A stretch of DNA of 64,000 nt from Halorubrum salinum (GCF_024494575.1 NZ_JANHDO010000002.1:62001-126000), one strand, 5' to 3'; shown: positions 9,502 through 17,660, counted from the first letter of the stretch. Translations and numbers: made by a program. The notes: generated by a model from the letters alone, not told the origin.

Positions 9502-10170
9502 ATGCACATCGCGATACTCGGCGGCACCGGCGACATCGGGCAGGGGCTCGCGCTCCGGCTCGCGGCCGACACGTCTCACAAGGTCACCGTCGGCTCGCGC
9601 GAGGCGGGGAGAGCCGAGACGAAAGCGGAGGAGTACACGACCGAACTCGACAGTCGCGGGCTCGACGCCGCGGTCGCGGGAGCGGAGAACGCGGCAGCGG
9701 CCGCCGACGCGCGCGTGATCGTCCTCGCTGTGCCGCCGTACCACGTCGGTGACACCGTGGAGGCGATCGCGGACGCCCTCGACCCCGGCGACGTGCTCGT
9801 TTCCCCGGCGACCGGCATGAAACGCGACGACGAGGGGTTCCACTACCACAAGCCCGGTGCCGGTTCGGTGACGAGGATCGTCGCCGACGCCGCGCCCGAC
9901 GGCGTCGACGTCGTCGGCGCATTTCACAACCTCGCGGCCGCGCGGCTCGCGAACCTCGACGCCGACCTCGGGATCGACACGCTCGTGATCGGCGACGACG
10001 ACGACGCGAAAGAGACGGTGATCGACGTCGCCGAGGGGATCGACGGACTGCGCGCGCTCGACGCCGGCGGGACCGCCAACGCTCCCGAGATCGAGGGGCT
10101 CACGCCGCTTCTTATCAACGTCGCCTCGAACAACGACGGGCTCCACGACCTCGGCGTTCGCTTCGAGTGA
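9502..10170 (+). CDS. npdG: F420H2:NADP oxidoreductase (NADPH-dependent F420 reductase)
   Basis: Transfers hydride between reduced coenzyme F420 and NADP. It has 222 residues with the N-terminal Rossmann motif GGTGDIGQG at residues 8-16, an NADP-type basic segment SREAGRA after the second strand, and the family segments VLAVPPYH and VGAFHNLAAARL. The archaeal family is usually close to this length. A weak TATA-like sequence (cctaagaac) lies about 27 bases upstream of the ATG. It is monocistronic and converges on the epimerase gene. Confidence 0.9.
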   Translation: MHIAILGGTGDIGQGLALRLAADTSHKVTVGSREAGRAETKAEEYTTELDSRGLDAAVAGAENAAAAADARVIVLAVPPYHVGDTVEAIADALDPGDVLVSPATGMKRDDEGFHYHKPGAGSVTRIVADAAPDGVDVVGAFHNLAAARLANLDADLGIDTLVIGDDDDAKETVIDVAEGIDGLRALDAGGTANAPEIEGLTPLLINVASNNDGLHDLGVRFE

Positions 10171-10209
10171 GGAGCCGGGCCGATCGAGAAGCCGGCCGTC
10201 TGCGTCTTC

Positions 10210-11145
10210 TCACCCGACGATTTCGTCGATCAGCTCTCGCGCGCTCCGACGGACGGCGGCGTCGCTCTCGACGGACGGCTCCCAGCCGAGGGCGGCCAGC
10301 TTCTCGATCGAGAGGCGCATCTTCGGCACGTCCCCGGTCCAGCCGCGGTCGCCGCCGGTGTAGCCGTACTCGGGGTCGACGCCGAGTTCGTCGCTGACGA
10401 TGTCGGCGATGTCCGTGACCGAGGTCGTGGTCCGCGTCCCGAGATTGTAGATGTTGAGGTCGTCGTCGGCGTGCTCGACGACGAACTCCATCGCGTCGAC
10501 GCACTCCGTGACGTGCATGTACGACTTCTCCTGGCGGCCATCGCCGAGGATCTCCAGTTCGGTGGGGTCCGCGTCCAACTTCTCGATGAAGTCGGGGACC
10601 ACGTTGCCGCGCTGGCGCGGGCCGACGATGTTCGCGAAGCGGAACACCCACGACCGGATCCCGTAGGAGTGCGCGTGCGTGGAGATGAGCGCCTCGTCGG
10701 CGAGCTTCGAGGAGCCGTAGATGGAGATGGGTTCGAGCGGGCCGTAGTCTTCGGGCGTCGGCCGCGGTGCCTCGCCGTAGACGGTCGACGAGGAGGTGAA
10801 CGCGAGCCGGTCGACGCCGACCTCGCGCATCCGATCCAAGACGTTGTAGGTCATCTCGGAGTTCTCCTCGAAGAGGGCGCGGTCGTCGTCGTAGTTCGTG
10901 TCCGTGTACGCGGCGAAGTGGAAGACGACGTCGAGGTCTGCGGTGACCGCCTCGGCGACGTCGTCCGCGTCGGTCATGTCGGCCTCGACGAAGTCGGCCC
11001 CGTCTGGCACCCGGTCGCGGGTGCCCTTCGAGAGGTCGTCGGCGACGCGGACGGTCGCGCCGCGGTCGAGAAGGCTGGCGGCGAGGTGGCTCCCGACGAG
11101 CCCCGCGCCGCCCGTGACGAGCACGTTCGAGTCGGCCAGGTCCAT
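10210..11145 (-). CDS. NAD-dependent epimerase/dehydratase (extended SDR, GalE-like)
   Basis: An extended short-chain dehydrogenase of 311 residues that probably converts a nucleotide sugar. The ATG at 11145 gives the N-terminus MDLADSNVLVTGG; the longer upstream frame is Arg-rich and runs through an intergenic repeat. The NAD motif GGAGLVG is at residues 12-18, the catalytic Ser lies in FTSSSTVYGE and the YxxxK pair is Tyr143/Lys147. A C-terminal segment RLSIEKLAALGWEP resembles UDP-glucose 4-epimerases. The substrate cannot be told from sequence. It may supply sugars for the neighbouring glycan cluster, but no iron box is seen before it. Confidence 0.9.
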   Translation of the reverse strand: MDLADSNVLVTGGAGLVGSHLAASLLDRGATVRVADDLSKGTRDRVPDGADFVEADMTDADDVAEAVTADLDVVFHFAAYTDTNYDDDRALFEENSEMTYNVLDRMREVGVDRLAFTSSSTVYGEAPRPTPEDYGPLEPISIYGSSKLADEALISTHAHSYGIRSWVFRFANIVGPRQRGNVVPDFIEKLDADPTELEILGDGRQEKSYMHVTECVDAMEFVVEHADDDLNIYNLGTRTTTSVTDIADIVSDELGVDPEYGYTGGDRGWTGDVPKMRLSIEKLAALGWEPSVESDAAVRRSARELIDEIVG

Positions 11146-11194
11146 AGGCGTCCGTGCGGCGGTGTCGAATAAGTACGTGTGGAATCGGAACGGG

Positions 11195-11278
11195 GATTCT
11201 CTGGCAGCCGGCGCTACGCGCCGGCGACCTCGCGGGCTCATCGCGGGCCGACGGCCCGCCCGGAGGCGCGCCACCGCG
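11195..11278. repeat. Structured intergenic repeat, copy 1
   Basis: This is one of two copies in the window; the other is at 36450-36540. A 25-base core is identical in both (11222-11246 here). It is flanked by two hairpins: an 8-bp stem GCCGGCGC/GCGCCGGC (11207-11225) and a 7-bp stem GCGGGCC/GGCCCGC (11243-11259). The second stem has a different sequence in the other copy but still pairs. Both copies lie between two minus-strand genes, just downstream of the stop codon of the upstream gene. A role as a 3'-end or RNA-level element is inferred. Confidence 0.7.
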
Positions 11279-11300
11279 TGGGAGATCGCTTTCCGACCCC

Positions 11301-12911
11301 TCACAGCCCCTCTTTACCGCCCTCCTGCGTGAGGATGACGATCATCGAGAGGCCGGAGATGACGAGCAGGATGAGCGTGGGGACGACCGCGTACTGATAC
11401 AGCGCGGTCGCCTGCGCCCGCCAGATCTGGGTCACGATCGTCTCGAACCCGGTGGGGCGGAGGACGAGGGTGACGGGCAGCTCCTTCATCGTCGTGAGGA
11501 ACACGAGCGCGGCACCGGCGACGATCCCCGAGCGCGTGAGCGGGAGCGTCACGCGCTTGAACGCCCCGCTCGGCGACTCGCCGAGGGTGCGCCCGGCCTC
11601 GACGAGCCGTTGGTCGACCTGCAGGATCGCGGTCCGGCTCGACCCGACCGCCTGCGGCAGGAAGCGGACGACGTACGCGAACACGAGGAGCGGAAGCGTC
11701 TGGTAGATCCACGGCAGGTACCCCGATCCGAAGTAGACGAGCGCGAGCGCCAACACGATCCCGGGGACCGCGAACCCGACGTACGTCGCTCGCTCGAAGA
11801 TCGTCGCGAGCGGCGACTCGTGGTTCGCGGCGAAGTACGCGATGGGGATCGCGGCGAGCGCCGCGGCGAGCGCTGCGGCCGCGGAGACCGACACCGAGTT
11901 CAGCACCTGCACCGGCTCGAACGCCATCGACGGCCGCCGGCCGGCCTCCGAGCGGACCAGCCAGAGCCCGAGGATCCACAGCGGCACGAGCAGCGCGAAT
12001 CCGGACACGGCGGCCGGAAGAAGCGTCGCCGGCCAGCGCAGCCGCCCGAGCGACACCCGGTTCGTCGTCTGTCCCGCGTCGTCGCCGCCGCCCGCCCGCT
12101 CGGACCGGACCGCCCACTCCAGCGCGAGTACGACGAGCACGACGACGAGAAGTTGCATGGAGAGCAGCGCGGCGTAGTCGCTGCCGAAGGACCTGTACTC
12201 GACGTAGATCTGCTGGGTGAACACCGGGAGCCGCATGATGGAGGGGGTGCCGAAGTCGGAGACGGCGTACAGCGCCGCGAGCAGGGAGCCCGCTGCGACC
12301 GCGGGACGGATCGTCGGAAGCGTCACGCGCCGGAACGCCGCGAGCCGTCCGTGGTTCAACGTCCGCGCCGCCTCCAGGAGGGTCGTGTCGAACGACAGCA
12401 GCGCGGCGCGGGTCGTCAGGTAGACGTACGGGTACGTGTACAGCGTGATGACGAGGATCGACCCGGAAAGACCGTGTATCTCCGGGACTCGCTCGACCCC
12501 GAGCGGCGCGAGCACGTCGTGGAACTCGCCGCGTCGCCCGAACGCGGAGGCGAACGAGAAGGCACCGACGTAGCTCGGCACGACGAGCGGGAGGGCGGCC
12601 GCGACGGACCAGAACCGCCGAAACGGCAGGTCTGTCCGGACGGTGAGGTACGCGAGCGGCACGCCGATCGCGATCGAGGCGGCCGTGACGCCGCCCATCA
12701 ACAGCAGGCTGTTGAGGAGGATGTCCGCGGTGTCGACGCTGAAGAGGAGGTCCAGCGCCCGACCGCGCTCGACGGTCGTCGCCTCGATGACGAGCCACGC
12801 CAGGGGGAAGACGAGCGTCGCGGCGATCGCCGCACAGAGCAGCGTCAGCCCGAGGGGCAACCGCCCCTCGCCGTCGGTCAACACGTCGCGGATCCGGTGT
12901 CTCAAGCTCAT
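11301..12911 (-). CDS. Iron(III)-type ABC transporter permease, two fused permease domains
   Basis: An integral membrane protein of 536 residues made of two consecutive binding-protein-dependent permease domains with about 12 helices in total, as in the SfuB/FbpB/thiamine group. Each half has an EAA loop for the ATPase: EAARTLNHGRLAAFRRVTLP and EAGRTLGESPSGAFKRVTLP. It probably works with the binding lipoprotein encoded at 20006-21175. No ABC ATPase is encoded anywhere in this window. The gene diverges from the Gluconate_2-dh3 gene, and the iron-box palindrome at 13005 lies 94 bases upstream of its start, so shared control is plausible. Confidence 0.88.
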   Translation of the reverse strand: MSLRHRIRDVLTDGEGRLPLGLTLLCAAIAATLVFPLAWLVIEATTVERGRALDLLFSVDTADILLNSLLLMGGVTAASIAIGVPLAYLTVRTDLPFRRFWSVAAALPLVVPSYVGAFSFASAFGRRGEFHDVLAPLGVERVPEIHGLSGSILVITLYTYPYVYLTTRAALLSFDTTLLEAARTLNHGRLAAFRRVTLPTIRPAVAAGSLLAALYAVSDFGTPSIMRLPVFTQQIYVEYRSFGSDYAALLSMQLLVVVLVVLALEWAVRSERAGGGDDAGQTTNRVSLGRLRWPATLLPAAVSGFALLVPLWILGLWLVRSEAGRRPSMAFEPVQVLNSVSVSAAAALAAALAAIPIAYFAANHESPLATIFERATYVGFAVPGIVLALALVYFGSGYLPWIYQTLPLLVFAYVVRFLPQAVGSSRTAILQVDQRLVEAGRTLGESPSGAFKRVTLPLTRSGIVAGAALVFLTTMKELPVTLVLRPTGFETIVTQIWRAQATALYQYAVVPTLILLVISGLSMIVILTQEGGKEGL

Positions 12912-13004
12912 TGTCCGGGAACGAATCGCTCGATTCGAGCGAGAGCGCGCCCGCCGTTAGCAGTTCCGATTCCCGTCGCGAGCGCGCTCCGACGGATATA
13001 TTAG

Positions 13005-13020
13005 TTTAGGGGAACCTAAA
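13005..13020. promoter_or_regulatory. Iron-box-like operator 1
   Basis: The perfect palindrome TTTAGGGGAACCTAAA has 6-bp half-sites and a 4-base spacer. It lies between a TATA-like box (12994-13003, gatatatta) and the ATG at 13028, so a bound repressor would cover the transcription start. The half-sites resemble those of DtxR/SirR/MntR-type metal-dependent repressors. It is one of five such sites between 13.0 and 23.6 kb. Confidence 0.75.
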
Positions 13021-13027
13021 ACCTTCC

Positions 13028-13588
13028 ATGGAACTGACGCGACGCGACGCGGCGGCCGCGCTGGCCGCGCTCGGCGCGACCGGCGGGGTCGCGCTCGGCG
13101 TCCGTCGGCCGGGGACCGGCGAAGCGGGCGAACGCGGTGCGCCGAGCGACGAGGCGGCCGGCGAGGGCCTGCCGGACGAGGCGGTCCGCGAGTCGATGCG
13201 TGCGGTCGCCGCCGTCGTCTACCCCGAGGCGGTGTCGGGGGTCGACGCGTTCGTCGACGGCTTCCTCGACGGTCGCCTCGACGGATCGGCACACGGTGAG
13301 GGGATCCGGGCGGCGGTCGCCGACGCCGAGTCGGCGGCGCGGTCGTGGTACGACGCCTCGATAGCCGACCTCCCCGCGTCGGACCGGGAGGCGGTGCTCC
13401 ACGAACTCGGCGTGGACACGGCCGAGGAGGACCCGCACGGAACGACGGCCGAGCGCGTCCGGTACTACGTCGTCAACGAACTGCTCTTGGCGCTGTACTC
13501 CTCGCCGACGGGCGGCGAACTGGTCGGCATCGAGAACCCGCAGGGGTACGCGGGCGGTGCCGAAAGCTACACCCGGGGGCCGCCGTGA
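13028..13588 (+). CDS. Gluconate 2-dehydrogenase subunit 3-like protein (Tat signal)
   Basis: A 186-residue protein with an N-terminal twin-arginine-like segment (LTRRDAAAALAALGATGG) and a body resembling the Gluconate_2-dh3 family, the small exported subunit of GMC-type membrane dehydrogenases. Supporting segments are MRAVAAVVYPEAVSGVDAFVDGFL and YYVVNELLLALYSSPTGGELVG. The next gene encodes a GMC flavoprotein and overlaps by 4 bases (GTGA), the usual pairing. Its promoter carries an iron-box-like palindrome. The substrate is unknown; gluconate itself is only the family name. Confidence 0.82.
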   Translation: MELTRRDAAAALAALGATGGVALGVRRPGTGEAGERGAPSDEAAGEGLPDEAVRESMRAVAAVVYPEAVSGVDAFVDGFLDGRLDGSAHGEGIRAAVADAESAARSWYDASIADLPASDREAVLHELGVDTAEEDPHGTTAERVRYYVVNELLLALYSSPTGGELVGIENPQGYAGGAESYTRGPP

Positions 13589-15225
13589 GCGGCGCGGAGA
13601 GCCTCGGAGACGAGCACGCTGACGCCGAGGCGGTCGACCGCACCCCCGTCCCGGACGCGGACGTCTGCGTCGTCGGCGCGGGACCGGCGGGCGCGCTCGT
13701 CGCCGACAGGCTGGCTTCCGATCACGAGGTCGTGGTGCTGGACGCGGGGCCGCGGTTCGACCCCGCGGACCGGCTCGCGAGACAGGAGCGGGCGATCCGC
13801 CCGTTCTACGATCGCCCGGACGTGTGGGACGTCGGCGGCGAACGCGACGCCCACGAGAACGCCGGCGACCGGCTCTACCCGCTGAACCACGCCCGCGTGA
13901 AGGGCGTCGGCGGGTCGACGCTCCACTGGCAGGGGATGGTGATGCGCCTCCACGAGGACGACTTCAACTCCGGGACCGAGCGGGGGGTGGGGCCGGACTG
14001 GCCGATCGACTACGCGGACCTGCGGCCCTACTACGCGGAGGCCGAGCGGGAACTGGGCGTCGCGGGCGCGTCGGACAACCCCTACGCGCCGCCCCGCGAG
14101 GAACCCCACCCGATGCCGGCGTTCGAACCCTCCTACAGCGACTCGCTTTTCGCCGAGGCCTGCGAGGCGCTGGGGATCGACATGCACTCCGTGCCGAACG
14201 CGCGCAACTCCGAGCCGTACGACGATCGGTCGCCCTGCGTCGGCTACGGCACCTGCCAGCCGGTCTGCCCGAGCGGCGCGAAGTACGACGCGACCGTCCA
14301 CGTCGAGCGCGCCGAAGAACGGGGTGCAACGGTCATCGACCGCGCGAGCGTGCAGTCGCTGGAGCACGACGCCGACGACCGCGTGACCGCCGCCGTCTAC
14401 GCGACGCCCGAGGGCGAGGAGCACAGACAGACGGCCGACGCGTTCGTCGTCGCCGCCGGCGGCGTGGAGACGCCGCGCCTCCTCCTGCTGTCCGCCTCGG
14501 ACCGCTATCCCGACGGGCTCGCGAACGGGAGCGGCCACGTCGGCGAGTTCTTCATGGACCACCTCTTCGCGGGCGCGGGCGGCACGCTCGATGAACCCAC
14601 CCGCCAGAACCACGTCGGCTTCTACACGAGCGCCTGCGACCAGTTCTACGACGAGGCCGACGAGACGCGCGCCCCGTTCAAGCTGGAGTTCTTCAACTAC
14701 GCCGGCCCCTCCCCGGTCGAGATGGCGCTGTCGGGAGAGGACTGGGGCGACCCGCTCCTGGAACGGCTGCGAGACGGGTACGGGAACCACGTCGCGATGG
14801 GCGGGCTCGTCGAGCAGCTCCCCGACGCCGACAGCCGGATCACCCTCGCCGACGACCGCACCGACGACCACGGCAGCCCGGTCCCGCAGATCGAGTGGAG
14901 CGTGGGCGACCGCGCGCTCGACACCATCGAGCGCGCGAACGAGATCCAAGTCGAGATCTTAGAGGAACTCGGCGCGGACGTGGAGTGGGTCGCCGGCCCC
15001 GACGCGACCGGCCCCGCTTACCACCACATGGGGACGACCCGGATGAGCGCCGACCCCGAGCGGGGCGTCGTCGACCCCGACTGCCGGACCCACGACCTAG
15101 AGAACTGCTGGATCGCTTCGAGTTCCGTGTTCCCCACCAGCGGCGCGATGAACCCCACGCTCACCATCGCCGCGCTCGCGCTCCGCGTCGCCGACGACGT
15201 CGACGCGCGACTCTCTACTACGTGA
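13585..15225 (+). CDS. GMC-family FAD-dependent oxidoreductase
   Basis: A flavoprotein dehydrogenase of 546 residues starting at the GTG at 13585 that overlaps the previous stop. The FAD motif GAGPAG is at residues 31-36, VGGSTLHWQGM forms the GMC signature region, and the C-terminal domain has the HHMGTTRMS and SGAMNPTLTIAALALR segments. Cysteines in GYGTCQPVCPSGAKYD are typical of the long gluconate/sorbosone-type dehydrogenases. It probably oxidises a sugar or alcohol with the subunit 3-like partner and passes electrons to the membrane. The acceptor subunit is not encoded nearby. Confidence 0.9.
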   Translation: MSGAESLGDEHADAEAVDRTPVPDADVCVVGAGPAGALVADRLASDHEVVVLDAGPRFDPADRLARQERAIRPFYDRPDVWDVGGERDAHENAGDRLYPLNHARVKGVGGSTLHWQGMVMRLHEDDFNSGTERGVGPDWPIDYADLRPYYAEAERELGVAGASDNPYAPPREEPHPMPAFEPSYSDSLFAEACEALGIDMHSVPNARNSEPYDDRSPCVGYGTCQPVCPSGAKYDATVHVERAEERGATVIDRASVQSLEHDADDRVTAAVYATPEGEEHRQTADAFVVAAGGVETPRLLLLSASDRYPDGLANGSGHVGEFFMDHLFAGAGGTLDEPTRQNHVGFYTSACDQFYDEADETRAPFKLEFFNYAGPSPVEMALSGEDWGDPLLERLRDGYGNHVAMGGLVEQLPDADSRITLADDRTDDHGSPVPQIEWSVGDRALDTIERANEIQVEILEELGADVEWVAGPDATGPAYHHMGTTRMSADPERGVVDPDCRTHDLENCWIASSSVFPTSGAMNPTLTIAALALRVADDVDARLSTT

Positions 15226-15242
15226 CGCGCTGTCGCACCTAC

Positions 15243-15258
15243 TTTAGGCAAACCTAAA
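15243..15258. promoter_or_regulatory. Iron-box-like operator 2
   Basis: The perfect palindrome TTTAGGCAAACCTAAA lies 18 bases after the GMC stop codon and 32 bases before the ATG at 15291. Its downstream half merges into an A/T run (cctaaaaattc) that could serve as the TATA-like box of the glycosyltransferase gene. Confidence 0.75.
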
Positions 15259-15290
15259 AATTCAAGTGGGTGCGACGTGAGGTGCGGGTA

Positions 15291-16136
15291 ATGAGCGACT
15301 CAGTGCACTCGACGAACGGGGCCGCGAGCGCCGTGGACGCGGAATCGACCGACGACGAGGCGAGCGACGACATCACCGTGGACGGGGCGACCGACCGGCA
15401 CGACGATGCGGCCGCCGGCGAGAACGCGGCCCGCGACGACGACGCGGCCGACGCCTACACCTTCGACGACCTGAGCGTCGTGATGGGGACGTACAACGAG
15501 GAGGAGGCCATCGGGACGGTCCTCTCCGACATCGACGAGGTCACGGACGGACGCGCGGAGGTCGTCTGCGTCGACGGCTCTTCCGACCGGACGCCGGAGA
15601 TCGCCCGCGAGCACGGCGCGCGCGTCATCGAGCAGGAGCCGCAGGGGTACGGCGTCGCGGTCCGCGAGGCGATCTTGACGCCGGACCGCCCCGTGGTCGT
15701 CACGACCGACTGCGACGACACCTACCCGATGGAGGCGCTCCCCGAGTTCCTCGCCGAGATCAACGACGGCGCGGACGTGGTGAGCGGCGACCGGCTCTAC
15801 CACGGCGCGAAGGCGATGCCGGCGTTCAACCGTCTCGGAAACCACGCGTTCGCGGGGGTCGCGAGCCTGCTCATGGGCGAGCGCGTCCACGACACGACCA
15901 CCGGGATGCGGGCGTACCGCCGCGAGATAATCGAGGAGATCGGCTGGACGGAGAACACCGGGCTCTCCGCCGAGCTTCTCATTCGCCCGCTGATGCGCGG
16001 CCACGACGTGCGCGAGCGACCGATCGCCTACGCCGAGCGTCTCGGCGAGACGAAGCTCGACCCGATCGGCGGCGGCGCGGCCATCGCGAAGTCGATCGTC
16101 ACCGTCTGTCTCGAAGAGCAGCTCCGGCGGTTCTAG
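15291..16136 (+). CDS. GT2-family glycosyltransferase (dolichol-phosphate type)
   Basis: A soluble GT-A fold glycosyltransferase of 281 residues. The ATG at 15291 follows the iron box. An acidic, probably disordered stretch of about 60 residues comes first, then LSVVMGTYNEEEAIGTVL, VVCVDGSSDRTPEIA, TTDCDDTYPMEALPEFL with the metal-binding acidic residues, and DTTTGMRAYRREI. This resembles DPM1/dolichyl-phosphate glucose or mannose synthases without C-terminal membrane helices. It may make a polyprenyl-phosphate sugar for the GT39-like membrane enzyme at 17661-19982. Donor and acceptor are not established. Confidence 0.87.
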   Translation: MSDSVHSTNGAASAVDAESTDDEASDDITVDGATDRHDDAAAGENAARDDDAADAYTFDDLSVVMGTYNEEEAIGTVLSDIDEVTDGRAEVVCVDGSSDRTPEIAREHGARVIEQEPQGYGVAVREAILTPDRPVVVTTDCDDTYPMEALPEFLAEINDGADVVSGDRLYHGAKAMPAFNRLGNHAFAGVASLLMGERVHDTTTGMRAYRREIIEEIGWTENTGLSAELLIRPLMRGHDVRERPIAYAERLGETKLDPIGGGAAIAKSIVTVCLEEQLRRF

Positions 16137-16168
16137 GGGCGCTTCGCCCCCCCGACTCGGTCGCCGGA

Positions 16169-16208
16169 CGGCGGTCCGGACGTACACTGTGGGCACAGTG
16201 GACCGCCG
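16169..16208. terminator. Long two-part hairpin after the GT2 gene
   Basis: An outer stem CGGCGGTCC/GGACCGCCG (16169-16177 with 16200-16208) encloses an inner stem CACTGTG/CACAGTG (16185-16191 with 16194-16200), separated by an asymmetric bulge. A smaller GGGGCG/CGCCCC hairpin overlaps the stop codon at 16136-16150. The gap lies between convergent genes. Termination or RNA stability is the simplest reading. No T-tract follows, so this is uncertain. Confidence 0.4.
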
Positions 16209-16263
16209 CCGGCGACGTTTTCTACGACCGAGAGCGACAGCGATCGTCTATTTATAAATAATC

Positions 16264-16315
16264 GGCTCCGTTGAAATCCTCAAATGGTGATACGTTCTTG
16301 GAGCCGTGCTGAATA
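16264..16315 (-). mobile_element. Orphan IS5/ISH1-like element end
   Basis: These 52 bases align without gaps to the left end of the intact IS element at 48365-48416, with about 37 of 52 positions identical by eye. They begin with the same terminal type (GGCTCCGTTGAAATCCTC) and share the internal TGCTGAATA. Sixteen of the first 18 bases or better also match the element at 34163. No matching opposite end was found between here and 17.7 kb. The end abuts the stop codon of an AT-rich gene, so it is probably a remnant of a cargo element or of an insertion into that gene. Confidence 0.6.
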
Positions 16316-16316
16316 T

Positions 16317-17375
16317 TTAGACCGTTGAGAGAAGCATTTGAATCGCTTTTGGAAGTATTACTCCTATCGAGAGCTGTGCCCACATTGTGAAGGTGGTCGG
16401 GTATTCTCTAGTGTTGTTTATGTAGTTCATTCTCATCCTAAGTTCATCATATTTTTCTTCGTCAGTTATTTCTAAATTTTGTATTTCAAACGGTTTATCG
16501 ACCATTTTACGGGCTTTTCTATCCAGTTTGGTCAGCTCCTTTCTCTTCTCTCTCTTCATAAACCAGTGAATCTGAGCTAACCCGTAACCCACCAAACCGA
16601 TAGCCAGCAACCAGGCAAGAGTAAACAACAATTGCTGTACGAATCCGATACCGTACTGAATACTCGACACACCGCTAACGATACTCGGACCATACAGTGC
16701 TATTGCGGAGGCAATCAGTCCAAGCATTAAGAAATAGTAGGCAGATTTCATCAGCTCTCCTACAGGCCTTAAACCGCCTAGTCCTTCAGGATCGAGGAAA
16801 TTGATCTTAAAATCGGTTTTTCTGATTTTGTGTGGGAAGAACAGAAGTATTCCGGCATAGGTCGCTAGGAATTCGGAGATGATTACGCCGTGACCCAAGG
16901 GAAGAAGTATAAATACTCCGAACAGTTCAGGCATCCCGCCCGTCTGGAGAACCCTGTTTATTCCTTGGTTTATTCCGAACTGATAGATTGCGTTTATTAA
17001 GAAGGCTGAGTATAGCCCAAGTTGAAGCCATTTAGGGGCCAAGTTGTCGAAGGCCTCAGGCTTAGAAGTACGAGACTCTACATCGATATGCTCCAAAACC
17101 TGCCGGTAACGCCTATGAAGATAAACGATCACGAAAGGTGTGACTAAACTCAATGAGGGATTTATGAGTGCTGACGGATTAGTAAAATAAACTATCTTGT
17201 AACCCATCAACATTCTCGAACCCTGAACAGCGACAACCCCAGCAAAGACAACCACCAAACCGTAGAAAATCACTGGGTGTGGCATAAACGAAAACCTGTC
17301 TTCAAGTCGGTCATAACCCAACCAGTACAGAACGTCCCCGATTAACGAGTAATCCGCCCTATCTGAACTGGCCAT
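16317..17375 (-). CDS. Uncharacterised AT-rich multi-pass membrane protein
   Basis: I do not recognise this family. It has 352 residues from the ATG at 17375, supported by a TATA-like aaatttttta 30 bases upstream. About six hydrophobic helices are visible (for example FYGLVVVFAGVVAVQ, GVFILLPLGHGVI and LLFTLAWLLAIGLVGYG). A basic cytoplasmic loop near residues 250-280 (FMKREKRKELTKLDRKARKM) precedes the last helix. It is far richer in A+T and in Lys/Ile/Asn than every neighbour, indicating lateral origin. Its stop codon is one base from an IS end. Its function is unknown; it interrupts the iron-box cluster. Confidence 0.8.
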   Translation of the reverse strand: MASSDRADYSLIGDVLYWLGYDRLEDRFSFMPHPVIFYGLVVVFAGVVAVQGSRMLMGYKIVYFTNPSALINPSLSLVTPFVIVYLHRRYRQVLEHIDVESRTSKPEAFDNLAPKWLQLGLYSAFLINAIYQFGINQGINRVLQTGGMPELFGVFILLPLGHGVIISEFLATYAGILLFFPHKIRKTDFKINFLDPEGLGGLRPVGELMKSAYYFLMLGLIASAIALYGPSIVSGVSSIQYGIGFVQQLLFTLAWLLAIGLVGYGLAQIHWFMKREKRKELTKLDRKARKMVDKPFEIQNLEITDEEKYDELRMRMNYINNTREYPTTFTMWAQLSIGVILPKAIQMLLSTV

Positions 17376-17399
17376 ACAAGCCACGTCACTACCTATCCA

Positions 17400-17410
17400 G
17401 TAAAAAATTT
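17400..17410 (-). promoter_or_regulatory. TATA-like box of the AT-rich membrane gene
   Basis: On the minus strand the run aaattttttact is centred about 30 bases before the ATG at 17375. The spacing fits a leaderless archaeal transcript and was used to choose that start rather than the longer open frame. Confidence 0.45.
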
Positions 17411-17660
17411 CACATACTGATGCTTTCAGGGAAAATCCCTGCAGCATGATCGAGAGCCTGCAATCGGTGCGCCTCCTAGGGACGGAGAGCGGTGAAACCA
17501 CGAACCGCGAGCTGGGGAGGCGTGAGGAGCGGTCGCGGTCGGATGGGACTCCAGAGTCGGGGCTTTAGCCGTGGTTCCGATACAGCCAACGGCGTCGCAT
17601 CGATCAGATGGTGGTTGAAGTCGTCAGCCCGACAACGGCGGCACCCGAGTCATCAGCATG
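17411..17660. other. Intergenic transition zone without recognisable gene
   Basis: Composition changes from AT-rich to GC-rich at about 17455. No convincing ORF, RNA gene or second IS end is seen. This is where the opposite end of the element ending at 16264 would be expected, so it may be a rearranged junction. Confidence 0.4.

Noticed and set aside
11222-11246. The conserved core of the intergenic repeat as part of a tRNA-like gene
   Set aside because: A 7-base loop containing CAT between short stems looks tRNA-like at first, but there is no T-loop GGTTC..A sequence, no acceptor stem and no CCA-end geometry in either copy.
11154-13004. 616-codon plus-strand open frame opposite the ABC permease
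   Set aside because: Low-complexity Arg/Glu/Asp composition, antisense to a permease with clear EAA loops. It is a shadow of high-GC codon bias.
16254-17460. A complete transposon around the AT-rich membrane gene
   Set aside because: Only one end could be found. No inverted copy of the terminal sequence and no target duplication were seen on the other side, so only an orphan end is claimed.
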